Of a stretch of 21,691 nt of DNA, positions 20,814 through 21,691 are shown piece by piece. Under the pieces are notes generated by a model. It was not told the origin of the DNA and made no database searches. It was given only the letters and a program-made list of their open reading frames with translations. How positions within the stretch are numbered: position 1 is the stretch's first letter; each line of letters opens with the position of its first letter. The position numbers and the translations under genes were made by a program. The stretch spans positions 1 to 21,691 of the forward strand of contig JASLDD010000083.1 in NCBI GenBank assembly GCA_030151725.1. Reading direction: 5' to 3'. This stretch comes from Solirubrobacteraceae bacterium (GTDB lineage Bacteria > Actinomycetota > Thermoleophilia > Solirubrobacterales > Solirubrobacteraceae).

Positions 20814-21047
20814 ATGAAGACAAAGATCCACCCCACCTACACCTCCGCCCACGTGCGCTGCACGTGCGGCAACGAGTTCATGACTCGTGCGACCAAGGAT
20901 GAGCTGCATGTAGAGGTCTGCTCGAACTGCCACCCCTTCTACACGGGCCGGCAGAAGCTCATGGACACGGGTGGGCGCGTAGAGCGCTTCCAGCGCAGGG
21001 TCGCCAAGGGCCGGTTGCACTCGGCGCAAGCTCGGTCAGCTCAGTAG
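20814..21047 (+). CDS. rpmE: 50S ribosomal protein L31 (zinc-binding form)
   Basis: The 77-residue product is a canonical type A L31: MKTKIHPTYTSAHVRCTCGN at the start, CSNCHPFYTGRQKLMDTGGR in the middle. Cys16, Cys18, Cys36 and Cys39 form the zinc ribbon of the C-plus form, which in many bacteria is replaced by a Cys-free paralogue under zinc starvation. L31 bridges the two ribosomal subunits. The C-terminal tail (SAQARSAQ) is slightly extended. A TAGAAT -10 lies 9 bases before the ATG and there is no ribosome site. The DUF1385 gene starts 4 bases after the stop, a gene order often followed by prfA and prmC. Confidence 0.97.
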   Translation: MKTKIHPTYTSAHVRCTCGNEFMTRATKDELHVEVCSNCHPFYTGRQKLMDTGGRVERFQRRVAKGRLHSAQARSAQ

Positions 21048-21051
21048 CGCG

Positions 21052-21691
21052 ATGTCGGCGCGTCTGGCCGCGGGTTCGCCTCCGCCTCCAGTCGCACTGA
21101 GCCAGGCAGCTGTAGCGACTCCAGACGCGCCCGTGGCGAGCCCGCCGCAGGCGCCAGATGAGACCCTCCCGCTGATCGACACAGGGCCGGACGGTGAGCT
21201 GAAAGCTCAGCGCGACGCCCCGGTCGGTGGCCAGGCGGTGCTCGAGGGCGTGATGATGCGCGGCGTCGCCAACTGGGCGGTCGCCGTGCGCAAGCCCACC
21301 CCGGAGCAGCTCAGCGATGGCGAGCTCTCGCCGGAGGAGGCTGCCCTGGGGGAGATCGAGGTAACGAGCTTCCCGCTGGACTCGGCAATGAAGCGACACC
21401 GTCTGCTGCGCCTTCCGATCGTGCGTGGCGTTGTCGCGTTGGGCGGATCGATGGTGATCGGCTTTCGAGCGCTCGAGGTCTCAGCCAACGCCCAGCTGCC
21501 GCCGGAGGAGAGCAAGGAGGGCAAGGAGCAGGAGAAACAGGACATCCCCAAGGGGGTGTGGGCAGGCACGGTGGTCGTGGCGATGGCGCTTGCGATCGTG
21601 CTGTTCTTCTTGATCCCCGTCGGCCTGACGAGCCTCGTCAAGCACCAGCTCGGCTCGTCGTTCCTCTTCTGGCTGGTCGAGGGCGTGATCC
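21052..21691 (+). CDS. DUF1385 (YqhQ-like) membrane protein, 5' part, runs off the window
   Basis: The frame from ATG 21052 stays open to the end of the window, giving 213 visible residues. The family signature GGQAVLEGVMMRG (59-71) is present, followed by RLPIVRGVVALGGSM and a transmembrane segment at about 171-196 (AGTVVVAMALAIVLFFLIPV region). An Ala/Pro-rich N-terminal stretch of about 50 residues precedes the signature, and a Glu/Lys-rich linker (150-168) precedes the membrane segment. DUF1385 proteins are polytopic membrane proteins of unsettled function, usually beside rpmE and prfA as here. The gene starts 4 bases after the rpmE stop and is likely cotranscribed. Confidence 0.88.
   Translation, partial: MSARLAAGSPPPPVALSQAAVATPDAPVASPPQAPDETLPLIDTGPDGELKAQRDAPVGGQAVLEGVMMRGVANWAVAVRKPTPEQLSDGELSPEEAALGEIEVTSFPLDSAMKRHRLLRLPIVRGVVALGGSMVIGFRALEVSANAQLPPEESKEGKEQEKQDIPKGVWAGTVVVAMALAIVLFFLIPVGLTSLVKHQLGSSFLFWLVEGVI

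Overview
This is a GC-rich, densely packed bacterial chromosomal window of about 21.7 kb. It has strong G/C preference at third codon positions, frequent GTG/TTG starts and many short or overlapping gene junctions. The content points to Actinomycetota: a deazaflavin (F420)-type Ddn-like protein, homologues of the mycobacterial Rv3030/Rv3031/Rv3034c group, a stand-alone B12 mutase subunit with MeaB, and start sites that look leaderless. A deep, non-mycolic lineage such as Thermoleophilia (Solirubrobacterales-like) is my best inference. No rRNA or marker gene fixes this. I saw no tRNA or rRNA genes, CRISPR, insertion sequence or prophage, so this looks like ordinary core chromosome with several unusual details.

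Layout, left half. Positions 1-3762 (+): the end of a ParA/Soj-like ATPase overlaps an FtsZ gene with a long disordered N-terminal tail, followed by a divergent gamma-glutamyltransferase-family gene coupled to a small lipoprotein. Positions 3797-5464 (-): a stand-alone LON substrate-binding-domain protein and a SAM methyltransferase. Positions 5541-8454: a methyltransferase and a GH57 alpha-glucan branching enzyme (+, overlapping by 4 bp) converge on a left-handed beta-helix acetyltransferase (-). These three resemble the polymethylated-glucan (MGLP) genes of mycobacteria. Positions 8527-9993 (+): the MeaB GTPase and a Ddn-like F420 protein.

Layout, right half. An acyl-CoA dehydrogenase (-), an alpha/beta hydrolase (+) and leucyl aminopeptidase PepA (-) occupy 10040-13647. 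Positions 13824-16422 (+) carry a thiolase, a HAD-IB phosphatase, a tiny Cys/His-rich ORF and a stand-alone B12-binding mutase subunit. Positions 16489-20086 (+) are etfB, etfA and an ETF:quinone oxidoreductase, preceded by a near-perfect 22-bp palindrome that looks like a repressor operator. The window ends with a secreted protein of unknown function, rpmE (L31) and the start of a DUF1385 membrane protein.

How the genes fit together. The acyl-CoA dehydrogenase, thiolase, EtfAB, ETF-QO, MeaB and B12 subunit form a fatty-acid and propionate/branched-acyl catabolic neighbourhood: the dehydrogenase reduces ETF, ETF-QO passes electrons to the quinone pool, and the B12 mutase handles odd-chain or branched acyl-CoA. 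The methyltransferase, GH57 enzyme and acetyltransferase suggest a modified intracellular alpha-glucan, which in mycobacteria binds fatty acyl-CoA. In M. tuberculosis the etf genes (Rv3028c/Rv3029c) also lie next to Rv3030/Rv3031. The items most worth following up are the ParA-FtsZ pair, the MGLP-like cluster outside mycobacteria, the Cys/His microprotein ahead of the B12 subunit, the etf operator, and the missing fourth Fe-S cysteine in ETF-QO.
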